From positions 18,745,868 through 18,809,867 of the forward strand of contig NC_040018.1 of assembly GCF_000972845.2 (NCBI RefSeq): DNA of 64,000 nt. The letters are read 5' to 3'. Made by a program: the position numbers and the translations under genes. Under the pieces are notes generated by a model that was not told where the DNA came from, did no database searches, and saw only the letters and a list, made by a program, of their open reading frames with translations. This document shows, piece after piece, positions 24,883 through 36,364 of this stretch (positions within the stretch are counted from its first letter, which is position 1; each line of letters starts with the position of its first letter). Source of the DNA: Larimichthys crocea (Eukaryota; Chordata; Actinopteri; Sciaenidae).

Positions 24883-26240
24883 AATGTAATTGTTTTTATA
24901 GGTTTCTTTTTTTAGGGTATTTATTTACTTGCATTATTGTTATCTGCACATAGGTGTGTGTAATAAAGGTCCTCTTTATTATTAGTATTTTGTAGCACAA
25001 TGTAAGTACAATACTGTTAAAGGAAGTAATGCACAAACCAAAAAGGGTTTGTGTTTTATTACGATTGTTCCTTGTATTAATGATGTGTGCTTTGTACACA
25101 TACACCTTGTTTGGCTTGTAGTGACCTTAACTTACTGTGCTTGTCGGGGTAAATTTAAACCAAAATGATAGTTAACTGTGGCTTGCAATTTTGTATAAGG
25201 TGAAATGTTTGCGTTCAGATCACTCACCTTTGTTGTGCCTCCTCTCCAAGTTGTTCAGGCTAAAAGGGTCCCCAGGTCACCTGAGCACCATTTTAAAGGT
25301 TCCGGGAGATACCATGTGGTAATTTATGGAAGGGGGGAGAGTATAGTTTAATCTGCTGATCAGGGTTTCTATAATTCATTATCATGTCATGTCTCACAAA
25401 AAGTAAGATCACGTAGACTAAATGCCAATAGTATAGTATAGATGTAGATGTTTAAGGTATTTGTTATATGAAGTTTTGATTTCAGGTGAGAGGTAGATTC
25501 CCCTGTACTGTGGGAGGGGTCGGGGTCATTTCCAGTGACAGGTTACATAGGCCTTTCAAGTGGCTGCTGTCACGACCACATGTTGCCTGAGGTCCAAAGT
25601 AGTTTATGTGGAAAAATATTTCTGTTGTATTGTCACTATGTCGTCATTGTGGGTGAAAACCTAACCTCTGCCTCAGGCCTCCTATTTTTCAAAGTCCAGC
25701 TACTACATGGCCATCCTAACAAGTAAGAATGTGTCTATGTCGACTTTATTGTAAAAACAAACTGCTGCTTTGTGTGATGCCACAACACCTGCAAATTAAA
25801 ATATCCTACATATTCACTGCATTATGCTGCATCTTATCACGTAACTGTGTTCTGTTATCTATACACAACACTACAAAATTAGCACTGTGAGAATAAACTG
25901 TGTGCATTAAGAATGATTGAATTTTGCTGCCACTTGATAAGACCTCTGCGTACGATACACCTATGTTTCCTTACTCTAAGCTCCTCCAGAAGCCTCCTCT
26001 CTCCTTGTCTACTCTTGGTACCAGTACTGGTTAATTTCTGTATCTGTAGTTTTACAGTACAGTAAAGGTATAATTTTACTTTACATCAGTCAGCGTTTTT
26101 ACCTTGGCACTATATTATCTCACCTATTGAACTTGTGGAAGGTGTATTAACTTGTGTAGAACGCGTATTCCTACACCTAAACCCAAGTGTGCTGTATTAC
26201 ATCACAGCTCTGATGGCAAGGTAAAGTAGTGGGATCATGA
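24877..26240. other. Intergenic, no gene recognised
   Basis: No coding or RNA gene is seen up to the rRNA fragment. A CATGAT hexamer at 26236-26241 also occurs just beyond the fragment's other end. Confidence 0.55.
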
Positions 26241-26432
26241 TCATCCCGCAGTGCCACTTCTGCTTACCAAAAGTGGCCCACTAGGCGGCTCGCATTCCAC
26301 GCCCAGCTCCAAGCCAGCGAGTCGGGCTTCTTACCAATTTAAAGTTTGAGAATAGGTTGAGATCGTTTCGGCCCCAAGACCTCTAATCATTCGCTTTACC
26401 AGATAAAACTGCGAGACTCTGAGCGCCAGCTG

Positions 26433-26478
<46 letters not shown>

Positions 26479-26630
26479 AGTCTTTCGCCCCTATACCCAG
26501 GTCGGACGACCGATTTGCACGTCAGGACCGCTACGGGCCTCCACCAGAGTTTCCTCTGGCTTCGCCCTGCCCAGGCATAGTTCACCATCTTTCGGGTCCT
26601 ATCGCACGCGCTCACGCTCCACCTCCCAGA
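26241..26630 (-). pseudogene. Partial 28S rRNA (nuclear rDNA fragment), antisense
   Basis: The reverse complement reads, in the correct order, several conserved blocks of the 5' third of eukaryotic 28S rRNA: GACCCGAAAGATGGTGAACT, TGCCTGGGCAGGGCGAAGCC, GTCCTGACGTGCAAATCGGT, CGAAAGACTAATCGAACCAT, CTAGTAGCTGGTTCCCTCCG, AAGCGAATGATTAGAGGTCT, CGATCTCAACCTATTCTCAA and TAGTGGGCCACTTTTGGTAA. Only about 390 bases are present, without the rest of 28S, 18S or spacers, so this is a dispersed fragment and not a working rDNA unit. Conservation is very high, so the insertion is probably recent. An antisense frame at 26331-26645 is an artefact of rRNA sequence, of the kind often misannotated as a protein (MVNYAWAGRSQRKLWW). 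Confidence 0.95.
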
Positions 26631-26636
26631 CATGAT

Positions 26637-28854
26637 TGCATACACTTAAATGGATATTATTATTTATCTTATTTGTTTGTTTCAAGTTTTTCCGAAGGCC
26701 CTGTCCACAGCAGTGCTTTGCTCTACTTCTGTGCCAGGACTTCTGTCTGCTTCTCCAAACTGTCTACTGTAAGTAACACGCTGACTATGCATAAGTACCT
26801 TATACAACCCCACTTCAAACAACCCAGAATATCCCTTTAATGTACATAGCTCATAGACACAAATAACCAGCTCAGAGGCTCAAACATCAGTAGGTTGTGT
26901 TGCACAAGCAGAATTCAGAGATCCAGGAGAACCAGAAAAAAGTGAGGCCTGAGTCCAGTCGTGCGTCATAGCTCTATATGTTTCACATTGGTCAAGCCAG
27001 GCTTAGGAGGTACCACTAGGGAATGCCAGGTTGTATGTTCAATGCAAGTTTATGCTAGAATGGAGAAGCATTGTACATTGTTACTTAACTGAAGCTTACC
27101 TAAAGCATAAGGTTATATTATAAAAAACTGGAAATGCGACCTGCTGTAATAATAATTAAAAAAAAAAGTGTGGCAGACCAAAGCAGAGAGCATAAGTAGT
27201 AACACTTTAAAGCAAGACTTTGCTTTATCAGTGAGCAGTGGAAGTTAATGTTGCTCAGGAAATGTTCCATGAAGATTAATTATAACCATTAATCTACTAA
27301 GCTAGAATACGTATTGCTATATTTGGGTGCAGGTAATGTGGGTGGATGGTGAGTAAATTTTGGGAACTGAAGCTAAGGTTGTGGTACTGTCTTTCAACCA
27401 CCATTTGAGTACTTTTTTTTGGCATCAATGGATATGAAGTTTAGAACAATATTTGGAACCTTATTGAACACACTAAATAAATGAATATGACTTTTGAAGT
27501 GCTGAAAGGTTTTTGATGTGAGTTGGTCCTTGGTTTCTTACTGCTGACTGAACAGATAAGACACCAGGATTAACCAAGCCTCTGGAGCAGGCTAGCTGCA
27601 CAGAATAAATCTTCATGGTAACTTATGTGCCCCTGCTTTCATGAAATTGAGACATGGCTAAATTCAGCCAAGATAACTGGAAAATCCTGGCTTAATCAGC
27701 TATCTAGCCTTTTGTAAAATAGCCTTCAGTCAAGAAACTGGCCACATCAGGAGGAATCAGTTCTTGTGAGTAAAAGTATGTTTAGGCCTGGAGTGGGTGG
27801 ATCTGATAGGAACGTGGGAGCTGTTCCAAAAACAACAAAAACGTTCAGTATTTATCATATATATTTGATGTATTAGTGTCCAATAAATACATAGTACCTC
27901 TGGTATATAAATTAAAGTGAATCCAACCATACCTAACTGAATTCTATGTTGCAACCATGCTAAATTTCCCAAGCAGCTGTGGCGCTGTATCATAACATTC
28001 TGACATACTGAAGATATTCTGCAAAGAGCTCAGCGTTTTAGTAGTGTTATCTTATCAGTGAAACTTTTATGTTGGTAGCAAGCAGTAAACGTCTCTGCTC
28101 AGCCATCTTGAACTTCAGGTATCTGGAAAAACTTCATATCTATGTTAATTCTTGACCCAGAAGCCTTTTTGAACAGTAATAAAAGATACTTGAACCTGGT
28201 CTTAAAATTTAATGAGGACTTCACCTCCACCTATTAATCTCTGTGCACAATGGAGACCTCCAACCCACCAAACAAGCACACATAAACATACACAGGCTTC
28301 ATCAAAGGGGCATCTTACCACCAAATTCATGGGTCAAATGGACACAACTAATAACCGAAAGAGAGAAAAAAAGCTAAACAAAGGAAGTAGTCCTTGAATA
28401 CCAGTAAATACAGGCTTGGAAATGAATAAAATATTTGATCCCCTGGTTGTAAGTTTGGAGCAATTTGAGCTGGCAAATTACCTCCTTCTAATAAAAACTC
28501 AAAGTTGGAAAGAGTCAAGAGAAAGAGAGAGAGAGAGACATATTAGAGCTGAGCTTATACCACTGTTGCAGTAATGATAATGTTTGCCTGTGGCCAAACG
28601 CACAGAGAGCGAGCTGTGTGTTAGCAGCAAAGAGAGGATAATAGCACAGAGAATTATTAGACAGATCCTTGCAGTCTGTGTTTGAGTCAATTCTTTAGCC
28701 TTATTACGCACTGCAGGGGGGTAGGGGGTGGAGAGGGGGAAGGAGGGAGAGAGATTTAAACAAGTAATACTGCATTACACGCATTAACACAGTGACAGTA
28801 ATTACTTATACCACTCAAACTGAGTCATTAAGACAGCAAAACACAAGCTGTGCT
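26637..28854. other. Intergenic, no gene recognised
   Basis: No gene is supported. A short GA run occurs at 28519-28538, and G-rich sequence at 28710-28755 precedes a pyrimidine tract. Confidence 0.55.
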
Positions 28855-29070
28855 CCTACTCTCTTCCTTTTCATCCGTCCTCCTGATTGTTTCCTCCTTT
28901 TCACCTTCTATCTCTGTCTTTCCTCCTTGCTCGAACTCTTCCTCACCCATCTCCCCACCCGTCTCTCCTTCCCTCCCTTCTTTTCCCCATAATGCTGTCT
29001 TTTCCCCTTCCCTTCTCTCTCCTCACTCTCCTCTCACCTCGTCCCTCTGTCTCTTTCCTCTCTTCCTTAT
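28855..29070 (+). repeat. C+T-rich tract
   Basis: About 215 bases made largely of TCC, CTT and CCC runs on the + strand, giving several overlapping low-complexity open frames that are not genes. Such tracts can form triplex DNA and bind pyrimidine-tract proteins. It lies directly before a possible conserved segment. Confidence 0.7.
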
Positions 29071-29079
29071 CAGGGTTGT

Positions 29080-29340
29080 GGCGGCTGCCTGGGTAATGAG
29101 GATCAGTGTTGTTTTAAACATGAAATGGTGAGGGGGCCCGGCGGGGCGGAATCAATAAGAACCATTACCCTCTCCTCTCTAATGATGCAGCCTCCCCCTC
29201 TCTTCTCTGTGCACACCACCCCTTGTCTCAGCCTATTTCTACCCGCTATCCGATATCGGATGGGAGGAGGTTATGAATTATCGAATCCCAAGGGCAATGT
29301 GCCTTGCCGCCAATTACCCAGTGAAAAATGACCCTTTCTT
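29080..29340. promoter_or_regulatory. Possible conserved non-coding (enhancer-like) segment
   Basis: This stretch has higher complexity than its surroundings and carries a perfect 14-base palindrome, ATCCGATATCGGAT (29248-29261), the homeodomain-type core CAATTA near 29312, TTATGAATTATCGAAT (29270-29285) and TAATGA (29182). Nothing codes for protein. The call rests on texture and motifs only; conservation was not tested. Confidence 0.25.
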
Positions 29341-29924
29341 GGATGTGTATGTGTGTGTGTGTGTGTGGAGAAGTTGACATGGACCAGCTGATGTCACACA
29401 CTCGTGGACAGTGATGCCTCCTCTGTTTGTTAGTCTGTCACAAAACACACACATGCATGCACACATGTAAATATGGCTGTATACTGTGACTGATGATCAA
29501 CATTTTTTTTCCTTCTTTACTTTGTTTTTCGGAAGCTGTGTAGGTACTGCAAATTATCCATCAGCTTAAGAGGACTACAGGATTCCTGTTACTACACGCT
29601 AGAGAAAGCAACTTTCACTGGTGGTGATCAGTTTTGTATAATACACCATAAATTCAGCAGACAAGGGACAATACACCAAAGCAAAAGACAAACTTTTTGA
29701 TAGATTAGTTATTAGCTATCTATCAATACTACACCCTACTTTTCTATGATACTGTAACCAGTCTATTATTCATTTCTGCCCATTTTGCTACCCTTTGCAG
29801 TTTTGAAAGAAACAAAGATAGCTGCCAACTAGACATGAATGCCAGTTTGTCAAATTGGCCTTAAGGGAGATTGTGTTTTGGAACAAGAATTTGAACATAA
29901 TATGCATGGTTTAAGTCTCAAACT
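29341..29924. other. Intergenic, no gene recognised
   Basis: Contains a short TG run at 29350-29367 and no supported gene. Confidence 0.55.
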
Positions 29925-30010
29925 TGATGATGATGATGATGATGATAATACTTTATTGTTAGGTAAAATCGGACATTTGTTCTTGCATTTGACTTGGCTC
30001 TTGACTTTCT
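29925..30010 (-). mobile_element. Possible 3' end of a minus-strand retroposon with (ATC)n tail
   Basis: Read on the minus strand, CCTAACAATAAAGTATT runs straight into ATCATCATC repeats. An AATAAAG signal followed by short tandem repeats is a usual ending of fish non-LTR elements. No coding part was recognised, so the call is weak. Confidence 0.35.
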
Positions 30011-31019
30011 CAAGGTGTGGGTCTACAATCTTTAACATAACATAATACAAACACAGAAGTAAAAAGCAGATGAAGAATTTGTGTACTTGTGTACTTGCCC
30101 CAAAAGTCTTTGTTTTGTCTTCTTGAATACATATTGAATGTGGTCTTTCCAGGCACAGTTGGTTTATCATTACAATAATATGTTTACAATGGACAATTAT
30201 GCAGTAGTAATTTGTGTTAAATGCCATCATTGAATGACAGTGACAGAACTAGTAAATAATGTGCTCTAATTTTCCTAATCTTACTTTAAGCCTTCTTTAT
30301 TTACTGTGATCAGATATTGTTGAAACAATAATCACATTATCAGTGAGGGTTCAAACATGTTGTCAGTAATCTGTGGTTTGGCTACTTGTCAGTCTCCACA
30401 CAAATCATAAAATGAATAAACAATTTGTGTATCCTTTATTCTATGAAAACAGGTAGTACCCCCTGAGCAACACACTGCTCTGAGGAGAAATTTGCGTGTA
30501 CATGTCACTTGTTGTAATCAGGACAGACCTAACAATCCCACCTCCATAAGTGGCCATCATTTAGTTTAACATAGTCCAAGCATTTGATAGTAGCAGGAAA
30601 AATGGCAATTATTCTTTAACCTGGCCATCCATTTTTTTCTCAGTGACTGAGAGAGCAGCACAATAAATCAGATGATGACCTCTCTGTTGGCCCCTCCTGA
30701 CTCAGTCTCACTGATGTTATCCTGTAATCTCACCTCCCAGCTAGGTGCAATGGTGGCTGCTACCCATCTGGGGTGCAGTTGTGACTTCTAAAGGCTTAGC
30801 GAGCACCTTCATCCCCTCGATCTGGTGGATATGCACACATGGTGGGCTGTTTACCCCTTGTGACCCTGTACTATGTATGTGAATCAGCATTGTTTGGGAT
30901 CTCAGAGTTTTGGATGATTACCCAAGTTGATGCTAGTGGAATAATTCTAATTGTCTGAAAAAAATGATGCAAATTTGCTCCTCCTGTACTACCCTTTTTG
31001 TTTTTATTTGTGACTTTTT
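30011..31019. other. Intergenic, no gene recognised
   Basis: A+T-rich, with no supported gene or delimited repeat. Confidence 0.55.
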
Positions 31020-31262
31020 TTTTTTTTGTATCTTTCCACTGTTACATTATTTTTGCTCTCAAGAGGCCTGAAATACAACCACACACACAACATGCTTATA
31101 GACATGGACATAGACACAAATGTGGATTGATAGTGGAATGATGGGCAGCCGCATAGTGGCACCCTATGAGCAGTTAAGAGGTCAGTACCTTGGCAGTACC
31201 CAGCTACCAGTCCATGCTCCATACTGTGGTCCGTGATGGACTTGAACCAGCCATCCTCTGTT
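31020..31262 (-). mobile_element. tRNA-derived SINE fragment (minus strand)
   Basis: The reverse complement contains a Pol III B-box, GGTTCAAGTCC (31238-31248). It continues with the fish SINE body phrases GTATGGAGCATGGACTGGTA and CTTAACTGCTCATAGGG, and ends in an A-rich tail (a T run at 31017-31027 on the + strand). The A-box end is missing or was replaced where the element abuts another repeat tail at 31266. I recognise the body as a widespread fish SINE type with a GTATTTCAGGCCT-like 3' part. Confidence 0.6.
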
Positions 31263-31265
31263 GCA

Positions 31266-31320
31266 CAGTAAATTTAGTTGTACAAGGTGCAATAACAATA
31301 AAGGCATTCTATTGGATAGA
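31266..31320 (+). mobile_element. Retroposon 3' tail (AATAAAGGCATTCTATT type)
   Basis: AATTTAGTTGTACAAGGTGC followed by AATAACAATAAAGGCATTCT is a typical fish LINE/SINE 3' terminus, with a TCTATT-like end instead of poly(A). It is a short fragment, head to head with the SINE to its left. Confidence 0.45.
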
Positions 31321-31574
31321 ACCAGGATGACTATGCATAATCTTTGCACTGTGTATTTAAGAAAAAAAATGTCCACCAGCTTGGGCTCCTTTTCGTCTCT
31401 GTAATGTCAAATGTCAGTCTTCAATATCGCTCTCAAGGATTCAGAATCCTCTCAGCTCCATCCACTTTCCTACTTCGTCTGTGTATTGATGTGTCGAGTT
31501 GTCTAGATGAGATGCCTGTTATCGCATCTCAGTCTAACAGAGTTATATTGCTTTTCTTTTGCCCAGTGTCTCTG

Positions 31575-31642
31575 CCACACACAAACACACACACACACAT
31601 ACACACACACACATACATACGCACACATGCACGCATACACAC
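31575..31642. repeat. Imperfect (AC)n microsatellite
   Basis: AC-rich sequence with ATAC and GCAC interruptions. Confidence 0.85.
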
Positions 31643-32280
31643 AGACAATGAAATTATCGCTAGTCTCAAGTGTATCTTTTCTGTCCATTTAGCTCTTTCT
31701 ATGTGGGGAAGTGCTTGGTGCTGATATACAGCACTTTAAGCTCTGATTGAATTACACTGATGGGAACATCAATTACAGAGTATGGTACCAGAATTTTTTT
31801 TTAACCAAGCACCTTAGATCACATTACTGTGTGCAGTGCTCTGATGGGCTGCAAAAGTAAAAATATGGGGTTGTATACAGCAGCAGTTAACACTGGACAC
31901 ACGTTCCCATTCAACATTTTATTTTTATTATTTTCTACATTGCAGATTAACACTGACATCAAAACTATGAAATAACACGTGGAATTGTGTGGTAAACAAA
32001 AGAAAATGTAAACAAAGGATGACAGCTTTGCACACTCTTGGAATATCTTTCGATTAACAGGCATGGCTTAAAAGTTAATTAGTAGAACATCTTGCCTTGA
32101 TGTGTTTGAAACCATCAGTTGTGTGGTTCAGAGGTAGTGTTGGCATACAATAAATGGCTCTATTAAGCTACTATAGTAATAATCCATACTGTGGTAAGAA
32201 CCACTCAACTAAGCAAAGAGAAATGATGGTCCATCATTACTTCAAGACTTGAAGGTCTGATCATGGTCTGATTTTTCCAC

Positions 32281-32449
32281 ATTTACATTTAGCTGATGCT
32301 TTTATCCAAAGCAACTTACAGCGAGCAATTTGGGGTTCAGTATCTTGCCCAAGGACACTTCAACATGCAGACTGGAGGAGCTGGGGATCGAAACACTGAT
32401 CATCCGATTGGCAGATGACCCGCTCTACCTCCTGAGCCACAGCCGCCCC
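32281..32449 (-). mobile_element. tRNA-derived SINE with A and B boxes (minus strand)
   Basis: On the minus strand the element starts GGGGCGGCTGTGGCTCAGG. It carries an A-box (TGGCTCAGGAGG, 32428-32439) and a B-box (GTTTCGATCCC, 32384-32394), with about 45 bases between, as in a tRNA. The body has TGAAGTGTCCTTGGGCAAGA and the end reads TTTGGATAAAAGCATCAGCT then AAATGTAAAT, a phrase repeated thousands of times in fish genomes. Both internal Pol III promoter boxes are nearly intact, so this copy may be transcribable. Its class as a tRNA-derived SINE follows from the boxes; the family name is not assigned. Confidence 0.85.
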
Positions 32450-34084
32450 AAACTGAAAAATTTCGAGATCTTTAAATGTGTCATCAATTGCAGTCACAAA
32501 AAACATCAAACTACAAAGTACAGTTAAGTATTTTAATAAAATTATGCTGTAATGTGCTGGCTGTAATATAAAGTATTACCTTAACTTGATGCTATAGCAC
32601 TTACAGTAGGTTATAACTACTGTTACTGTATATTTGGCAGTGCAGCTCTGTGTCATTGGAGATGCATTATGAGTGCATTGGAGATAACGACCAGTTTCTT
32701 TAGTGTCTGTGAGAATACTTCAGATCTTTGGTACACTATAACTAAACCAACCAATGGATGGATGTTGTGAGTTTTTTTCCCTATATTTACCAATTGAAGG
32801 AAGAAGCTAAGCAATGATGGAAACACACTGATGGTGTTTCATGTGAATTTTTTAGGGATTTTCTTTTAGTGGACTGAACAACTTGGATTGTGTTTGGTTC
32901 CAATTAATTCTTCCAAGTATTCAAAGAAAGATTTATAATATATAAATTTCTGTTCCAGCTGAAATATTTCTTTTATATTTTAACCAATAAATAAACTTAA
33001 CAAGCTCAAGGATACACACAATGTGTTTTGGTGAGTAACACTGAATATAAATATTAATAAACTTGTCTTACATTAAAAACTCAGGGCAGCTTTAATCTGA
33101 AATAGCAGTGTGTTCATAACTGGCTACCCAAGACAGAAACCCAGACATAATTAACAATATATGGAACAAAAAATGATCTGTGTGTGGGTGCAGTGGAGCC
33201 AAAATAGTGAATATGACGAGCATTTTGTTGTCTATGTTCACTTCTTTGTTGGCTCTCTAAATTCACTGCAATTACTGCTTCTCTCAGAAGCTTCCCGCAA
33301 CTCTTTGAAAAAACATGGTTTTATGTTGTAGGATGAATATGTGTGTGTTTGTGTGTGGCTGCCACCCAAGGTTGTTCCTACAACATGTTGTCTTTTGAGA
33401 TTCATTGCCTTAAGCAGCAATGATGTGCTCCCAGCAAGACATGCCAAGACTGCTGGCTCTAGCCCAATATGAGGGGCAAAAAGGAAAGAAACAGACAGAT
33501 TCTTGAGCCAGATCCCATGATTTTGTTTACTCTGAATAAAAGATTCATTTGGACTGAGAAAGCTAAGTAATTGCTGAGTGTCTTGATTCTGTTTAGGAAT
33601 GTTTACTGCTCACTGTTGTCCAGAAATGATTGAAGTGTACACATGTTAGCGCTATGTTAGGCACAGAGCAACCTGCGATAAAGGTTTGTCCATCTAAACA
33701 CTTTGTTTCCAGTGATCATGATTATGACTCTGCTGAATAACAAAATCAGTTTAGTCAAAATCATCTTTTTTTTTTTTTGGTGCTTCCAACAAAAACAACA
33801 TTTAAGCCTCGCAGTTTAATTATGTTATGTAAGAGGGCCCAGTTTAGTCAAAGTTTTCAGGATGATACCGTCATACAGATGGATTTTTACAGTGCACTGA
33901 CTCAAATTAGATGATTTGGTAAAATTTTAATTCTAGTAAACGTCCTCCTCAAACTGTCATGTGGGATTAATTAACACTGGCTGTCTCAGCAGAATCTGTG
34001 TAGAAGGCGTTCAGAGTACACCATCACAGACCACTTTGAAGTTTAACATCAGAGGCTTTCGACAACCTGCAGAATAAACAGATG
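32450..34084. other. Intergenic, no gene recognised
   Basis: A+T-rich DNA with no supported gene between two SINEs. A T11 run lies at 33766-33778. Confidence 0.55.
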
Positions 34085-34315
34085 GACATTTGAGTGGAGG
34101 GTTGCTAGTTTGACTCCCAGACAATTCAGGAGAAAATGTTGGATTCTGAACATGGACTAGAAATAGCTCTTCACCGCCTTAAATACTAAGGAGCCCTTCA
34201 GTAAAGCACACAACCTGTAACTTCACCTGTGGAGCAGCTCAAAATAGTAATAATCTGCATGCAGCCTGCAGGATACGCTGTGTGTGTTACAAATTAATTT
34301 CCAGAAACAGCTGCA
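34085..34315 (+). mobile_element. Degenerate tRNA-derived SINE fragment (+ strand)
   Basis: A B-box-like AGTTTGACTCC (34107-34117) follows GAGGGTTGCT. Then come body phrases ACCGCCTTAAATACTAAGGA and GCCCTTCAGTAAAGCACACA, which resemble the CCCTTGAGCAAGGCACC segment of fish SINEs, and GGAGCAGCTC. The A-box is not recognisable. Divergence is greater than in the copy at 32.3 kb, implying an older insertion. Confidence 0.5.
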
Positions 34316-35019
34316 GATAAGACCAAGCAGAAACTTCACTGTAGGTGATAATTAATGCAGAACTTCAGTCATCTATTTGATGACTGAAGAAGCAGCACAT
34401 AAATCACAGGTCACAGAATTCTTGTATTTGTCATAATGATGTCATAAAGAAAAATACAAACTGCACAAAAGCAATGACAAGTTAAAATGCTATACTGGCG
34501 GAGGTAAATGATCTGTAGGATATTAATGCTGCATTATGTGCTAAGATTATGCAGTTAAAATGGATTGCAACCACATGGTATTTTGTAATATGCAACATGA
34601 ATTTTCCAACACATATCATCATCCTGAAAATGCAAAATCCACCCACTCAGTGCTTCATACTAAACATTTACCAAGCAGATATTCATCTGCAGTCGATCCT
34701 CAAGGTTAAAATCTGGATTTATTTATTTGTCACACAGAATTATTTGAACAAGGCCAACCAGCCATGTAATAAATTAGCCTGGAAAATTAATAGAAACTGT
34801 GCGGTTTAATATCTCTCTGTCCGCAAGGTCTCACACATTTACAGGCTCACATGCTTTGAAGCCTGATGGTTACACAGACTGCTGAGCAACTTCATCCAAC
34901 TTCTTTCAACATTGTCACATAAGAATAGAATCTGCACACAGAGACTTTGTGAGGTTTGCGATAAACCAGCATCTAGATATACAAGGACCACTTACATAGG
35001 ACTCTCATCACCCCAGTGC

Positions 35020-35022
<3 letters not shown>
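34316..35022. other. Intergenic, no gene recognised
   Basis: Sequence upstream of the mdga1 promoter region; A+T-rich, with no supported gene. Confidence 0.5.

Positions 35023-35058
<36 letters not shown>
35023..35058. repeat. (AC)18 microsatellite
   Basis: Pure AC run of 36 bases, upstream of mdga1. Confidence 0.96.
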
Positions 35059-35063
<5 letters not shown>

Positions 35064-35499
35064 TAGAGTGCACACACGTACACGCTCCCTATTCGCGCAC
35101 ATACTGTACACCCCAATAGTGGTACAGAGCCGAAACACTCCCTCTTGTGGCCACCCTGGGAAGTAAAAAGTCCTCCGGCACAACTCTGATCCCTGTGATC
35201 AGAGTGTCATATGTGTGTGTGTGTTGGGGAGGGTCAACACTCAGTCTAGTTTTTGCTGTCATAAATAATTGGTCCACTGGGAGGGGTGGTAGTGTTAAGG
35301 GCTCCCCGATTAAGCTTTAAAAACTTTCGGGGTGCCTTTCAGTTCTAATTGGCACCCACAACTGGTGGCACCGCATCTGGTGAACTCCGCCAAACAAGGG
35401 GGAAAACACAAAAACCACCACCGGTGCCTCTTCTGCTCTTTAAGATATTCTGTGGAACTCCTGAAAACCTTTTTCCAAAGCAAATCCTCCAATCTGGAG

Positions 35500-35509
35500 G
35501 ATGGAGAAA

Positions 35510-35541
<32 letters not shown>

Positions 35542-35552
35542 GGATGGAGAAA

Positions 35553-35586
<34 letters not shown>

Positions 35587-35589
35587 AGA
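35500..35589. repeat. 43-bp tandem duplication with (GA)n runs
   Basis: ATGGAGAAAAGAGAGGGCGA occurs at 35501-35520 and again, identically, at 35544-35563. Each copy is followed by a pure GA run. The overlapping open frames on both strands are low-complexity artefacts. The block lies a few hundred bases upstream of the probable mdga1 first exon and may be within its promoter. Confidence 0.92.
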
Positions 35590-35649
35590 AGCAAATGCTG
35601 TTCTTTTGACAACCTGTTCAGTGTGGAGCTGTGAGGCTCCAGCGCATCT

Positions 35650-36364
35650 ATGTGTAAGCCTCTGTCCTCCCTCCCCTCCCCTCTCCTCAGCCCTCTCTCT
35701 CCCTGCACAGACAGGGGCGGTCGTTCTCAGTCAGCGCACATATTCCACTTGGCCAGCGTCACTTGGAGTCCACAGACACAGTGCTGATTGAACGAGCGGA
35801 GGGGAGCTCATTTTCAGAGCGCATGATTGTGTTAGAGGGGCTTCACTAGACTGTCACCGGTCAGACTGAGACACACAGTAAAGCCATTTGAACCACGCCT
35901 TTTAAAAGTAGATAATCCACAAAAGAAGAGACGGGGAGGATTTCTTTTCTTTTTTTTTTCTTTTCCTTTTGGTGCCTAACTACCCTTGCTTGAGTTTTTT
36001 TCAAAGGGGAAGTGGTTTTATTTTTTTGAAGAGGACTCTCCTGTGGAACCGAGCGGCGGTGATGTTCCGCTGTCCGCTTGTCTGTGCGTAAAAATAAAAG
36101 TTTAACACACCAAGGAGATCATTTGAGAGGTCTGGGAGCTCAGCAAACTCTCCACTATAGTCTCCGGGAATTGTAAAGCTCATACGGGACGCCCAACAGG
36201 AGAAGGATATACATATATAACTTTTTCTTTTTTTTTTTTTTGTGGAGAGACACGGAGGCGGTTTGGTCTCACGAAGAGCGGAGGAATCCTCTTCGCTGTG
36301 CCGGGAGGAGTGCACGCTGCGCTGGGTAGCAGACTGACCCAAAGGACGGCGACTCGGAGACAAG
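35650..36364 (+). promoter_or_regulatory. mdga1: mdga1 promoter and probable untranslated exon 1
   Basis: This region is richer in G+C and CpG than its flanks, especially 36040-36364, and ends in a consensus donor, CAAG|GTAGAG, at 36364/36365. The next strong acceptor leading to the mdga1 start codon is at 37481, so a 5' UTR exon here is the simplest model. The transcription start is not visible: no TATA box at a convincing position was found. A T-rich stretch (35941-35970) and another (36221-36241) lie in the segment. Exon limits on the left are a guess. Confidence 0.5.
36062..36091 (+). promoter_or_regulatory. Upstream ORF in probable mdga1 5' UTR
   Basis: ATG at 36062 opens a nine-codon frame ending in TAA at 36089-36091. 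If exon 1 includes this position, scanning ribosomes meet it before the mdga1 start. The context, GTGATGT, is moderate (G at -3, T at +4). Confidence 0.35.

Noticed and set aside
26331..26645. 104-residue open frame on the minus strand
   Set aside because: It is a translation of the 28S rRNA fragment, a familiar source of false proteins.
28850..29131. Overlapping open frames on the + strand
   Set aside because: They arise from the C+T-rich tract; composition is almost only S, L, P and F.
35310..35708. Open frames on both strands around 35.3-35.8 kb
   Set aside because: They are driven by GA/CT simple repeats and show arginine-glutamate or leucine-serine alternation only.
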